A DNA stretch of 64,000 bases from Neisseriaceae bacterium TC5R-5. Its GTDB lineage: Bacteria > Pseudomonadota > Gammaproteobacteria > Burkholderiales > Chromobacteriaceae. Each line of letters begins with the position of its first letter. Within the stretch, counting starts at the first letter, position 1. The stretch is from the NCBI GenBank assembly GCA_020830965.2, contig JACCFC020000007.1, positions 69,633 through 133,632 on the forward strand. Reading direction: 5' to 3'. Shown piece by piece: positions 17,538 through 27,720 of this stretch. The notes beneath the pieces were generated by a model. The model did not search any database, was not told the origin of the DNA, and saw only the letters and a program-made list of their open reading frames with translations. The translations under genes were made by a program, and so were the position numbers.

Positions 17538-18113
17538 TTAACGTAAGACACGACCGGTTTCCAAATCAATAATGCTTGAAGGCTGCCGCCGTTTGCCAAT
17601 CCGGCCAGGTAGGGTTAACACCTGACGGCCAAATGCCAAGCGACACGCACGGGCGCTCTTCACAGGATGTTGACCCGCACGATTAGCCGAACTCGACACC
17701 AAGGCTGTTCCCAGCCTACGGCACAAAGCAGCGGTATCCTCATGGGCAGTAATTCGTACTGCAATTTTACGATGACGACCACGCAATAAGGCTGGCACCC
17801 GCGCCGCGGCAGGTAATAGGAAGGTATAAGGCCCCGGCCAATAACGCGCCAGCTGTGCCTGCTGATCGGCGCTAAGCGGACGAAGCAAATGACGGATTTG
17901 TGCAAAATCGGCGGCAATCACAATCAAGCCTTTAGAACGCGGACGAGCTTTAATCGTGAGTAATTTTTGGATGGCGCGGTGATCCAGCGGCAGGCAGCCC
18001 AAGCCATAACAGGATTCAGTGGCATAAGCGATCACGCCACCACACCGCAGAGTGGCACAAGCTGCCTGCTGTAAGCGATAAGCAGGCAGCCGCGCCGGTT
18101 TGTGATTCAACAT
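17538..18113 (-). CDS. tsaC: TsaC/YrdC, threonylcarbamoyl-AMP synthase
   Basis: About 191 residues from the ATG at 18113. The frame is open further upstream but runs through the preceding gene, and this start gives the usual TsaC length with its typical opening (YRLQQAACATLRCGGVIAYATESCYGLGC). The enzyme makes the threonylcarbamoyl-AMP used for the t6A37 modification of ANN-decoding tRNAs. KARPRSKGLIVIA and LVSSSANRAGQ are family signatures. It is the second gene of a likely operon ending in tolQ-xerD. Confidence 0.9.
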   Translation of the reverse strand: MLNHKPARLPAYRLQQAACATLRCGGVIAYATESCYGLGCLPLDHRAIQKLLTIKARPRSKGLIVIAADFAQIRHLLRPLSADQQAQLARYWPGPYTFLLPAAARVPALLRGRHRKIAVRITAHEDTAALCRRLGTALVSSSANRAGQHPVKSARACRLAFGRQVLTLPGRIGKRRQPSSIIDLETGRVLR

Positions 18114-18162
18114 GATGAAAGAAGCAGAGTGCCGAAAACGCTTATTGTAACGGCAAATGCAA

Positions 18163-18588
18163 CTAGCGACGTGGCCCCACCCGCAAGCGTGCCAGAGAAA
18201 AACAAGCGGTCTGCCAATCCTGGATGCTACGCAGGCCGCGCACAATGATATTCGCCAGACTGGCATCACAAACATTGGCACCAAACTGCAGCAGCATTTC
18301 CTGCAAGGTAAAATGTAGCGCCTGGTTACTGGCTAGCAATAAGGCCACCTGCTCCCGCACACAATCATCAATAGCAGGCGAGCCATCTGCCCCGACATAT
18401 ACGTGGTGACGCGGACAAAAACCCGAACGAATCAGCGCCTGCTCAGCCAATGTTTCTTCATCGAAGCATTGGGCACTATGGTGCAAATCGCTACAGGCCA
18501 AAATAAGATTGGCAACCGAATAACAAGATTCTGTCTGCCTGGGTTCATCATTTCTTAAAGCGCTCGGCTCAAATAGTGTGTCTAACAT
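18163..18588 (-). CDS. Hypothetical protein with scattered cysteines and histidines
   Basis: 141 residues. A strong AAGGAGG sits six bases before the ATG, so the gene is very likely real. The product has seven cysteines, several near histidines (LACSDLHHSAQC, FCPRHHVYVG), no signal peptide and no membrane segment; a metal site is possible but I recognise no family. It is first in the group hypothetical-tsaC-tolQ-xerD and ends 49 bases before tsaC. Confidence 0.75.
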   Translation of the reverse strand: MLDTLFEPSALRNDEPRQTESCYSVANLILACSDLHHSAQCFDEETLAEQALIRSGFCPRHHVYVGADGSPAIDDCVREQVALLLASNQALHFTLQEMLLQFGANVCDASLANIIVRGLRSIQDWQTACFSLARLRVGPRR

Positions 18589-18782
18589 GTTCTCCTCCTT
18601 GTTAGCGGTGAATACTCCTGCAAACTAATACTCGGCCTTGTTTCAGGCTCTTATAAAAAATACAAGCAGATAAATACGCAACATTAGTTTACTGCGATTT
18701 TATGTAAATATTCTAGTATCATGACCATCCCTAACGATGCTGCTAGCTTTTAGATCAGCAAACCTTGCGGAGTTCCCTTGCC

Positions 18783-19703
18783 ATGTGGTCTTACACTTTA
18801 CGACGTCTGCTCATCACCCTGCCCACCGTGCTGGCGGTGATTACTATCTGTTATCTGCTGCTGCACCTGACTCCCGGCGGGCCTTTTGACGGTGATCGTA
18901 AGGTATCTGCCGTGGTGCTGGCTAATCTGCAAGCCAAATATCATCTCGACCTGCCCTTGTGGCAACAGTATCTGTATTACCTGAAAAGCCTGCTGCAAGG
19001 CGATCTGGGTGCCTCATTCCGCTATGCCGACTGGAGTGTGAACGAACTGGTGGCCAAAGCACTGCCTATCTCGGTCACGATAGGTGGCAGCGCCATCATT
19101 ATTTCACTGCTACTCGGTATTTTGCTCGGCATTACCGCCGCACTGCGGCAAAACAGCCTAATAGATTATCTGGTGATGCTGCTGGGCAATATCGGCAGCG
19201 CTTTTCCGGTCTTTATCATTGGCCCGGTGCTGGTGCTGATTTTTGCCATCTGGCTACCCTGGCTGCCTTCCGGTGGCTGGAACAATTTTGAGCCGCGCTA
19301 TCTGATTCTGCCAATCACGCTACTGACGTTTATCAATGTAGCCTCCGTCGCCCGCGTTATGCGCGGCAGCATGATAGAAGTATTAAGCAGTCCTTTTATC
19401 CGCACCGCCCGCGCCAAGGGCTTGCCCATGTCGACCATCGTACGACGTCACGCCTTAAAACCGGCACTGATGCCGGTAGTGAGCCTGCTCACTCAACTGA
19501 CCATTTCGTCGATTACCGCCGCCGTCGTGACCGAAGCAGTATTTTCGCTACCGGGCCTCGGTACCCTGCTGGTTAACGGTGCTAACAATCGTGATTACAC
19601 CCTGGTTCTGGGGCTGGTGGTGCTGATTACCGTAATGGCCGTGGTATTGAACCTGCTGGTAGATATTAGCTATGCCTGGCTGGACCCGAAAATCCGTTAT
19701 TAA
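18783..19703 (+). CDS. oppB: Oligopeptide ABC transporter permease OppB
   Basis: 306 residues from ATG 18783 (CGGAG ten bases upstream). It has the OppB/DppB architecture: one N-terminal membrane helix with LLLHLTPGGPFDG after it, then five further helices with the EAA-loop ARAKGLPMSTIVRRHALKPAL that docks on the ATPases. The sequence TPGGPFDGDRK and the length match OppB of oligopeptide systems. First gene of the opp cluster; a LysE-type gene separates it from oppC. Confidence 0.9.
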   Translation: MWSYTLRRLLITLPTVLAVITICYLLLHLTPGGPFDGDRKVSAVVLANLQAKYHLDLPLWQQYLYYLKSLLQGDLGASFRYADWSVNELVAKALPISVTIGGSAIIISLLLGILLGITAALRQNSLIDYLVMLLGNIGSAFPVFIIGPVLVLIFAIWLPWLPSGGWNNFEPRYLILPITLLTFINVASVARVMRGSMIEVLSSPFIRTARAKGLPMSTIVRRHALKPALMPVVSLLTQLTISSITAAVVTEAVFSLPGLGTLLVNGANNRDYTLVLGLVVLITVMAVVLNLLVDISYAWLDPKIRY

Positions 19704-19770
19704 GTTACCACTCATGCAGACAAGAAGAACTTAATCGACCCACAACACTGTTCGTACTGATGGAGCATCT

Positions 19771-20391
19771 ATGAGCCTGGAGTTTTTAATCACCTGTTTT
19801 ATCATTGTCGTGTCACCGGGTGCCGGAGTGCTTTATACCTTAAGTATCGGTCTGTCACGCGGAGCACATCTCAGTGTCGCCGCCGCAGTAGGCTGTACGA
19901 TAGGTATCGTCCCCCATCTGGCAGCCGTTATCCTTGGCTTGGCCGCACTACTGCATACCAGCGCCTTGGCGTTTCAAATCATCAAATATCTCGGCGTGGT
20001 TTACCTGTTATACATGGCATGGCACACCTGGCGTGAGCGAGGTGCTTTTAAGATGGAAAACGCGCAGCAGCCACATAAGTCCGCGACAGAAATAGGCCTG
20101 AGCGGGGTGCTAACCAATACTCTCAACCCCAAGCTCTCCATTTTCTTTTTGGCGTTTTTACCGCAATTTATCTCCCCGAACAGCGCGCAACCCTTAATAG
20201 AAATGATACAGCTCAGCGCTGTATTTATGGCCATGACACTGGTGATCTTCACCATTTATGGACTATGTGCCGCCACCGTACGCAGCCATATCCACTCACG
20301 ACCACAGGTTTTAAACTGGGTGCGCCGAGTGTTCGCGGCTACTTTTGTCGCCTTGGGTGCCAAGCTGGCCTTGAGCGGGTCGGCAAATTGA
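19771..20391 (+). CDS. LysE/RhtB-family amino-acid exporter
   Basis: 206 residues, six membrane helices, with the family opening FIIVVSPGAGVLYTLSIGLSRG and the mid-region GVLTNTLNPKLSIFFLAFLPQF. Members export amino acids or homoserine lactones. TGGAG precedes the ATG. It lies in the same direction between oppB and oppC (67 and 62 bases apart), so it may be co-transcribed. An exporter beside a peptide importer could relieve excess amino acids from imported peptides; that is inference. Confidence 0.9.
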   Translation: MSLEFLITCFIIVVSPGAGVLYTLSIGLSRGAHLSVAAAVGCTIGIVPHLAAVILGLAALLHTSALAFQIIKYLGVVYLLYMAWHTWRERGAFKMENAQQPHKSATEIGLSGVLTNTLNPKLSIFFLAFLPQFISPNSAQPLIEMIQLSAVFMAMTLVIFTIYGLCAATVRSHIHSRPQVLNWVRRVFAATFVALGAKLALSGSAN

Positions 20392-20453
20392 TCCTACCTT
20401 GGCCCAAGCACCAGGAAATACCCAAGATTAAGCAGAAGAGGAAGGACCACTCC

Positions 20454-21362
20454 ATGTTCAAATCATTAGCGACCACCCAGGCACTACAAAACAGCCTGAC
20501 ACAAGCAGCTATCAGCGGACGCAGCCCATGGCAGGATGCGCGTCTGCGGTTTTTTCGCAATAAAGCCGCCGTGTTCAGCCTGCTGCTGCTGAGCAGTATC
20601 GTGCTGGCCTGCGTATTTGGGCCGCTGCTATTACCACACAACTATGACAGCACCGACTGGGATGCCATCAATCTGGCACCCAGTTGGCAGAACTGGCATC
20701 TGTTTGGTACCGATGATGTCGGCCGCGACCTGCTGGTACGCACCCTAGTAGGAGGGCGCATCTCGCTGATGGTTGGTGCCTTGGCCACCCTCGCTGCCGT
20801 GACCCTAGGGGTATTATGGGGCGCCACCTCCGGCTTTTTAGGCGGCCAAGCAGACAACCTGATGATGCGTGCCGTTGACATGATGTACGCCATCCCCTAT
20901 CTGCTGATTGCCATTCTAATGGTCACCTTACTGGGGCGTGAGTTTTATCTGGTGGTACTCACTATTACCGTCCTGTCCTGGATGGATATGGCACGGGTGG
21001 TGCGTGGACAAACACTCTCGATCAAATCCAAAGAATATGTCGAAGCAGCGCGTGCGATTGGTGTGAGTAAGCCAGCGATTATTGCGCGCCACATCATCCC
21101 TAACCTGCTCGGCATTGTGGTGATTTACACCACCGTCACCGTACCGGCGGTCATTCTGACCGAATCGATGCTGTCCTTTCTCGGCCTGGGGGTACAAGAA
21201 CCGATGACCAGTTGGGGAGTCTTGATAGGCGATGGCGTCAAAGTGATGGAAAGCCAGCCCTGGCAGCTTTTATTTCCAGCGGCAATGTTATCGCTCACCC
21301 TGTATTGCACTAATTACATAGGCGATGGCTTGCGCGATGCGCTGGACCCCAAAGACAAGTGA
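20454..21362 (+). CDS. oppC: Oligopeptide ABC transporter permease OppC
   Basis: 302 residues from ATG 20454 (AGAGGAAGGA upstream). The N-terminal cytosolic part with SPWQDARLRFFRNKAAVFSL is the OppC_N region, followed by a helix and the periplasmic HLFGTDDVGRDLLVR signature, then five helices with the EAA-loop EAARAIGVSKPAIIARHIIPN. It pairs with OppB to form the membrane channel. oppD begins nine bases after its stop. Confidence 0.92.
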   Translation: MFKSLATTQALQNSLTQAAISGRSPWQDARLRFFRNKAAVFSLLLLSSIVLACVFGPLLLPHNYDSTDWDAINLAPSWQNWHLFGTDDVGRDLLVRTLVGGRISLMVGALATLAAVTLGVLWGATSGFLGGQADNLMMRAVDMMYAIPYLLIAILMVTLLGREFYLVVLTITVLSWMDMARVVRGQTLSIKSKEYVEAARAIGVSKPAIIARHIIPNLLGIVVIYTTVTVPAVILTESMLSFLGLGVQEPMTSWGVLIGDGVKVMESQPWQLLFPAAMLSLTLYCTNYIGDGLRDALDPKDK

Positions 21363-21370
21363 GGCTAGCG

Positions 21371-22364
<994 letters not shown>

Positions 22365-22372
<8 letters not shown>

Positions 22373-23357
22373 ACACCAAACCACCCCTCTGCTGGCAGTG
22401 CAAAATCTCAAAGTCCACTTTCAGGTAAACCGTGCCAAGCACTGGCCATGGAGCCGCAAACAGACGCTGAAAGCAGTGGATGGCATCAGCTTTGAACTCT
22501 ATCCCGGAGAAACCCTCGGCATTGTCGGCGAGTCCGGCTGCGGTAAATCCACCCTCAGCCGCGCAATTTTGAATCTCATCCCCGCCAGCGCAGGCAATAT
22601 CATCTGGCAAGGCAAAACCCTGAGTCAGGGCAGTGCTGATGACTGGCAGCAGGCGCGTCAGGAAATCCAGATGATTTTCCAAGACCCTCTGGCTTCTTTA
22701 AACCCGCGCATGACCATCGCCCAGATTATCGGCGAACCCTTACGAGTGCATAAGCCCGGCTTGTCCGCACAAGAGCTAATGCACAGCGTACAGGCGATGA
22801 TGCAAAAAGTGGGTTTGCGCGCCGAAATGATTAACCGCTATCCGCACGAATTCTCCGGCGGCCAATGCCAACGCATCGGCATCGCCAGAGCACTGATACT
22901 ACAACCCAAGCTGATTATCTGCGACGAGCCGGTATCGGCACTGGATGTCTCGATTCAGGCCCAGATCATTAATCTGCTGCAAACGCTACAGCGCGAAATG
23001 GGGTTAGCCTTAATCTTCATCGCCCATGATCTGGCGGTGGTCAAACATATCTCCCACCGCATCTTAGTGATGTATCTAGGGCGAGAAATGGAGCTGGCTG
23101 ATAAAACCGCCCTCTATCAACAAGCTACCCACCCCTATACCCGTGCGCTACTCTCCGCCATTCCACTGCCCGATCCCCGACTGGAAAAAAACAAAACGAT
23201 ACAGATTCTGCAAGGAGAGCTGCCCAGCCCGATCTATCCGCCTTCTGGCTGCGTTTTTCGGACTCGCTGCCCGCAAGCACAGGAGCGCTGTGCGCACGAA
23301 AATACAACACTACGACGCATTAATCCCTCTAGCCAAAGCGCCTGCGTACTGGCCTGA
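22365..23357 (+). CDS. oppF: Oligopeptide ABC transporter ATPase OppF
   Basis: 330 residues from ATG 22365, placed by GGAGG seven bases upstream and inside the end of oppD. Walker A GESGCGKSTLSRAIL, signature EFSGGQCQRIGIARAL, Walker B LIICDEPVSALDVSIQAQ, and the C-terminal SGCVFRTRCPQAQERC. No substrate-binding protein (OppA) gene is found before oppB or after oppF, so the peptide receptor must be encoded elsewhere. Confidence 0.93.
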
Positions 23358-23370
23358 GCCAAACGGCACC

Positions 23371-23430
23371 TAAGCGCCGCCAACAACACTTAGCGCAACG
23401 CAGCAGCAAAGATTTGGTCAGCGGCTCTAG
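23371..23430. repeat. Degenerate MITE-like repeat, copy F
   Basis: TAAGCGCCGCCAACAACACT on the left and GATTTGGTCAGCGGCTCTA on the right are imperfect inverted ends resembling those of the family seen at 39.1 and 45.0 kb. It lies right after oppF. Confidence 0.35.
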
Positions 23431-23570
23431 ACGCCCCCACTCTACCTATTACCAATCAACATACACATTAATAGAACATCTATTACAAGGAATTTATGCC
23501 AAAAGCTTTGCAAAACCGAAAAAACTCGATAGCATTTCACTGTTTTTAACCTAAAAAGAGAGCCTGTTTC

Positions 23571-24320
23571 GTGAAAAAACTTGTCCTAGCCATTATTGCT
23601 GCCACCTGTTTTAGCGCCCCTGTTTATGCTTTTGATCTGAACTCCATGATCAGCGCTGGCTCCGATGCCTTAAAAGCCGCCACTCTCAGTGATGCCGACG
23701 TCAAAGCCATGGCTAGCCAAGCCCGCGCTGAGCTCGACAAAACCAATAAAGTAGCCCCCGCCAATAGCACTTACGCTAAGCGCTTGGCCAAGATCACCAA
23801 AGGCTTGAATAGCGAAGATGGCACCCCATTAAACTTCAAGGTTTATCTGTCACCAGAAATCAATGCCTTTGCGATGGCCGACGGCACCGTACGGGTATAC
23901 AGCGGCTTAATGGACAAGATGAACGATGACGAAGTACGCTTTGTGATTGGCCATGAAATTGGTCACGTCAAGCTTGGCCATACCAAAAAAGCGATGCAGG
24001 TAGCCGCTGCGACCAGCGCGGGTCGTAAAGCCGCCGCTGGCAGCGGTAGCGAAGTAGCGGCAGTATTATCTAAATCGGAAATTGGCGAATTCGCTCAAAA
24101 ACTGGTCAATGCCCAGTTCTCGCAATCTCAAGAAAGCGATGCTGATGCCTATGGCCTGAAATTCCTCAAGCGCAATAATTATAAATTGGAAGCCGGCCCT
24201 GCTGCCTTGCGCAAGCTAGCCGAACTTTCTGGTGGCAGCGATGAGAAGAGCATGCTGTCTAGCCACCCGGCTCCTGGTGAACGTGCTGTCGCGCTGGAAA
24301 AACAGATTCAAAAACTGTAA
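23571..24320 (+). CDS. Secreted M48-family zinc metalloprotease (LoiP/YggG type)
   Basis: 249 residues. The GTG start gives a clean signal peptide (MKKLVLAIIAATCFSAPVYA, cleavage after Ala20). The zinc motif HEIGH is at 128-132, with a further acidic ligand likely in QESDADAYG. Relatives such as LoiP and YcaL are periplasmic proteases of envelope quality control. The cysteine in the signal (Cys13) has no proper lipobox, so the protein is probably soluble in the periplasm, unlike LoiP. It is a single gene followed by a strong terminator. The ribosome-binding site (AAGAGAG) is rather distant. Confidence 0.88.
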   Translation: MKKLVLAIIAATCFSAPVYAFDLNSMISAGSDALKAATLSDADVKAMASQARAELDKTNKVAPANSTYAKRLAKITKGLNSEDGTPLNFKVYLSPEINAFAMADGTVRVYSGLMDKMNDDEVRFVIGHEIGHVKLGHTKKAMQVAAATSAGRKAAAGSGSEVAAVLSKSEIGEFAQKLVNAQFSQSQESDADAYGLKFLKRNNYKLEAGPAALRKLAELSGGSDEKSMLSSHPAPGERAVALEKQIQKL

Positions 24321-24342
24321 TACCGTTTACAACGGTGAATAA

Positions 24343-24370
24343 AAAACAGGAGGCTGCTGCCTCCTGTTTT
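24343..24370. terminator. Bidirectional intrinsic terminator
   Basis: AAAACAGGAGG at 24343-24353 pairs perfectly with CCTCCTGTTTT at 24360-24370. It serves both the M48 protease gene and the convergent acid-shock-like gene. Confidence 0.9.
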
Positions 24371-24388
24371 CGCTGCTAGCTAGCAGGC

Positions 24389-24676
24389 TTATTTCTTGGC
24401 GTGTGTTTTTTTAGCGTGCTCACCGTGATGCTTCTTGCCGTGTTTTTTCTTCGCGGCCTGAGCTTTTTGTGCTGCCGGTGCCATTTCTGGCTTCTTCATC
24501 TGATCCTTGGCATGCACGATCTTGGCATCGGGTTTGTGCATCTTGGTAGCAGCCTCCTTATGCATCGCAGCAGCAGGCTTGCCGGCTTTGGCCGGAGCCG
24601 ATGCATCGGCAGCAAAACCTGCAGCAGAGCTAACACCCAGGACAGCGGTAAGGATAAGGGCAGCGAATTGTTTCAT
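24389..24676 (-). CDS. Acid-shock (Asr)-like basic periplasmic protein
   Basis: 95 residues from ATG 24676 (GGAG nine bases upstream). A signal peptide (MKQFAALILTAVLGVSSAAGFA) is followed by a very lysine-, alanine- and histidine-rich body ending HGKKHHGEHAKKTHAKK. It contains AAQKAQAAKKKHGKK, close to the APAQKAQAAKKHHK repeat that I recall in enterobacterial Asr. Asr proteins are induced by low pH and act in the periplasm. Low complexity means the resemblance could be convergent. Confidence 0.75.
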   Translation of the reverse strand: MKQFAALILTAVLGVSSAAGFAADASAPAKAGKPAAAMHKEAATKMHKPDAKIVHAKDQMKKPEMAPAAQKAQAAKKKHGKKHHGEHAKKTHAKK

Positions 24677-24855
24677 GATCATTCTCCAGATTAGTGCTAT
24701 CGGTCTGCGGAGCTCCAAGTGCGGTGCGTCCTTGACTTCATACTAGGCTGCCGATCATGCGGAATATGTGAGGTCTATGTAAGCAGCTGTAACCAATCGT
24801 ACACAAGCCCTCAACTGCGCAACGAAGTTCAGCCAGCAGCTTCATTGCCTACGCC

Positions 24856-26160
24856 CTATTCTGCTGCACCAGGCACCAACACCCTGGTCACCAGAATCTG
24901 ATCGATTTTATGATTATCGATATCCATCACTTCGAACTTATAACCGGCATACTGCACCGAGTCGGTACGCCGTGGAATTTTACGCAGCATATACATCATA
25001 AAACCGGCTACCGTTTCATAACTCTGATCCTCCGGTAGCGAATCAATATGCAGCACTCTCAGCACATCCTCCACGGGTGTAATACCATCCACCAGCCAGG
25101 AGTCATTATCACGCTGAATAATCTGCTCTTCCTCGCCCTGCCCTACCAGATCCCCCATCACGGTCGACATCACATCATTTAGCGTGATTAAACCGACGAC
25201 TAGCGCGTACTCGTTAAGAATAATGGCGAAATCCTCACGCGTGCCTTTAAAACGATCCAACGATTCGGACAAGGTCAGGCTATCCGGAATCAACAAGGCC
25301 GGCTTCAACAAGCCCGGTTCACGCAAGGAGATGGAACGACCGGCAAATACCCGCCGCAACAGATCTTTGGAATCCACATAGCCCAGTACATTATCAATGC
25401 TGTCATCACACACCAGATACTTGGAGTGTGGATGCTCAGCCGCTTTTTGCTTGATACTGTCTTCACTTTCAGTGATTTCAAAATAAATCACCCCATCGCG
25501 TGGCGTCATCGACGAAGGAACCAAGCGGCTTTCCAGCTCAAAGACATTTTCAATCACCTGATGCTCCTCTTTATGCAGCAGGCCGGCTTCAGCCCCGGCA
25601 TCCATCATCGCAGACAGGTCATCACTGGTAATTTCATCACGATTACTACTCGACACGCCCACCATTTGCAGTAAGTGTGTAGACAGACCGTTAAACAGCC
25701 ACACCAGCGGTTTGAATAGCCATACTAGGCACAACATCGGCCGTACCACCCACACGGCCATCGGCTCAGCACAAGCCATGCCCAACCGCTTTGGGGTTAA
25801 ATCGGCAAATAGAATAAACAGGCTGGTCACGAGTAGAAAAGAGCAGAGAAAAGCCAAGGTATCTGCTCTGTCTGCCGCTAGAAACAAACCGAATATTTTG
25901 GCAAAAAAAGGTGTAAATGCCGCCTCGCCGACAATACCGCCCAGGATGGCGATAGCATTTACACTGATCTGTATCACTGTAAAGAAATGCCCGGGGTGCT
26001 CCTGTAAAGCCAATACCTTAGCCGCATTGGCATTACCTTCCTCCATCATTTGCCGCAAACGTAGCTTGCGGGCAGCCGCTAATGAAATTTCAGAAACCGA
26101 AAAAAACGCACTGACTAAAACTAAAATCAGAATAAGCAATATGCTCGTCATTAAACTCAT
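24856..26160 (-). CDS. paeA: PaeA (YtfL)-like CNNM/CorC-family membrane protein
   Basis: 434 residues from ATG 26160 (GGAGAG six bases upstream); a longer frame upstream lacks support. An N-terminal CNNM membrane domain (1-~190) with FFSVSEISLAAARKLRLRQM and FADLTPKRLGMA precedes two CBS domains with SSMTPRDGVIYFE and AEHPHSKYLVCDDSIDN, and a C-terminal CorC/HlyC domain. Long stretches closely follow E. coli YtfL as I remember it (VAGFMMYMLRKIPRRTDSV, NEYALVVGLITLNDVM). That protein was renamed PaeA for cadaverine/putrescine export. Single gene, divergent from the HIT gene. Confidence 0.88.
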   Translation of the reverse strand: MSLMTSILLILILVLVSAFFSVSEISLAAARKLRLRQMMEEGNANAAKVLALQEHPGHFFTVIQISVNAIAILGGIVGEAAFTPFFAKIFGLFLAADRADTLAFLCSFLLVTSLFILFADLTPKRLGMACAEPMAVWVVRPMLCLVWLFKPLVWLFNGLSTHLLQMVGVSSSNRDEITSDDLSAMMDAGAEAGLLHKEEHQVIENVFELESRLVPSSMTPRDGVIYFEITESEDSIKQKAAEHPHSKYLVCDDSIDNVLGYVDSKDLLRRVFAGRSISLREPGLLKPALLIPDSLTLSESLDRFKGTREDFAIILNEYALVVGLITLNDVMSTVMGDLVGQGEEEQIIQRDNDSWLVDGITPVEDVLRVLHIDSLPEDQSYETVAGFMMYMLRKIPRRTDSVQYAGYKFEVMDIDNHKIDQILVTRVLVPGAAE

Positions 26161-26352
26161 TAGTGCTCTCCATGTTCCACTGCAACAGACCAAGCACAGC
26201 ACCGACCTGGCAAACAGCCGACCGCTTTGGACAAAAGTCTCATAAATAATACAGGCCTGCTGTTTCAGCATAGCAAGTAAGGAGCCGATTTGACCCTGCC
26301 CCACCGCTAACCGCTACAATAGCCATTCCGCTTTATTAGGGTAAGCTGCGAT

Positions 26353-26754
26353 ATGAATTGTGAATTATGCCTGAATCCTGACGGCGAGTTACTGGCAGAA
26401 GACGCACAACTACGCGTTTTACTGATAAACGAACCCGCCTTTCCCGGCTTCTGTCGTGTCATCTGGAAGCAACATATTAAAGAGATGACCGACCTTAGCC
26501 ATAGCGAACGCCACCACTTGATGGACTGGGTCTTTCGCACTGAAAAAGCCATCCGCCACATCATGCAGCCCAGTAAAATCAACCTCGCCAGCCTAGGCAA
26601 TGTCGTTCCTCACCTGCATTGGCACATCATCCCGCGCTTTGAACAGGATAGCCACTTTCCCCAAGCAATCTGGGCCAAACCGGTACGCGAAGTCACGGCC
26701 CCCTCCTGGCCTCAGTTGGCGCAACAACTCAGACAACAACTCATTTCCACCTAA
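26353..26754 (+). CDS. HIT-family nucleotide-binding protein
   Basis: 133 residues with the histidine triad HLHWHIIPRF (about 92-101) preceded by ASLGNVVPHLHWH. HIT proteins hydrolyse or transfer nucleoside monophosphates from substrates such as AMP-lysine or dinucleoside polyphosphates. The variant with NCELC at the start is a common proteobacterial subgroup without an assigned substrate. Followed by a short MITE-like repeat and a sulfurtransferase gene. Confidence 0.9.
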   Translation: MNCELCLNPDGELLAEDAQLRVLLINEPAFPGFCRVIWKQHIKEMTDLSHSERHHLMDWVFRTEKAIRHIMQPSKINLASLGNVVPHLHWHIIPRFEQDSHFPQAIWAKPVREVTAPSWPQLAQQLRQQLIST

Positions 26755-26762
26755 GACCAAGA

Positions 26763-26812
26763 GTCGCTAGCAAAACGCTTGGCCATGCCGGGTCAGTTTT
26801 GTTAGCGACTTC
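26763..26812. repeat. Minimal MITE-like repeat, copy B (50 bp)
   Basis: GTCGCTAGCAAAAC and GTTTTGTTAGCGACTT form near-perfect inverted ends around ~20 bases. The ends match the family at 39.1 and 45.0 kb; the internal GCGTTGCGCC part is absent. As RNA it would fold into a hairpin between the HIT and sulfurtransferase genes. Confidence 0.55.
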
Positions 26813-26838
26813 TGGAGTCCAAACTCATAGGAGCTATC

Positions 26839-27693
26839 ATGTACCAAACCCTGATTACCCCCACGCAATTACGCGCCTTACCCATCGAACACCTCGTTAT
26901 TCTGGATTGTCGTTTTCAGTTGGAACAAGCTGATTACGGCCGCGCCGCCTATGATGCCGGTCACATCCCGCATGCACATTATCTGCACCTTGATTACCAC
27001 CTGTCCGGCAGCAAAACCGGTAGCAATGGCCGTCATCCACTACCGGACAGCAGCCGCTTTGCCACCGATATGGGGGCTATCGGCATCAGTACTGACACGC
27101 AAGTGGTTGTCTATGATGATGCCGCCGGCCAATACGCAGCACGCGCCTGGTGGCTGCTGCGCTGGTTAGGCCACTCGGCGGTAGCGGTGCTGGATGGTGG
27201 CTTTGCCGCCTGGCTGGCCGCTGGTGGAGAAAGCTGTAGCGATGCCGCCCAGCGCCACCCTTGCCGTTTCGGTTACCATCCAGCACTCACGACTACCGTC
27301 AGCGTTGACGAGGTGATGGCCAATCTGAACAAACCGGAATTTACCGTCGTCGATGCGCGCTCAGCAGAGCGCTATCACGGTCAGGGAGAAACACTAGACC
27401 CGGTAGCTGGCCATATTCCTGGTGCCCTCAATCGCTTTTTCATGCAGAACCTGCAAGCGGACAAACGCTTCAAGTCAGCAGAAGTATTACGTGCCGAATG
27501 GCAACAATTACTGGGAGAAGAAATGGCACCGGATAACATCGTTCATCAGTGTGGCTCTGGTGTCACCGCCTGCCACAACCTGCTGGCCATGGAGCACGCC
27601 GGTCTGACTGGTAGCCGCCTCTACCCCGGTTCGTGGAGCGAATGGTGCAGTGATGCCGAGCGGCCAGTAGAGCGCTCTGAGAGCCGGTGTTAA
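26839..27693 (+). CDS. sseA: Two-domain rhodanese sulfurtransferase (3-mercaptopyruvate type)
   Basis: 284 residues, two rhodanese domains (about 5-140 and 155-275). Only the second has the catalytic loop, CGSGVTACHN with Cys238. CGSGVTA is the form typical of 3-mercaptopyruvate sulfurtransferases; thiosulfate-specific rhodaneses usually have CRxGx[R/T]. It transfers sulfur from mercaptopyruvate to thiols or cyanide. TAGGAG lies six bases before the ATG. Confidence 0.88.
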   Translation: MYQTLITPTQLRALPIEHLVILDCRFQLEQADYGRAAYDAGHIPHAHYLHLDYHLSGSKTGSNGRHPLPDSSRFATDMGAIGISTDTQVVVYDDAAGQYAARAWWLLRWLGHSAVAVLDGGFAAWLAAGGESCSDAAQRHPCRFGYHPALTTTVSVDEVMANLNKPEFTVVDARSAERYHGQGETLDPVAGHIPGALNRFFMQNLQADKRFKSAEVLRAEWQQLLGEEMAPDNIVHQCGSGVTACHNLLAMEHAGLTGSRLYPGSWSEWCSDAERPVERSESRC

Positions 27694-27720
27694 TACTCGC
27701 AAGCTAGCCACCTCCAGCCC

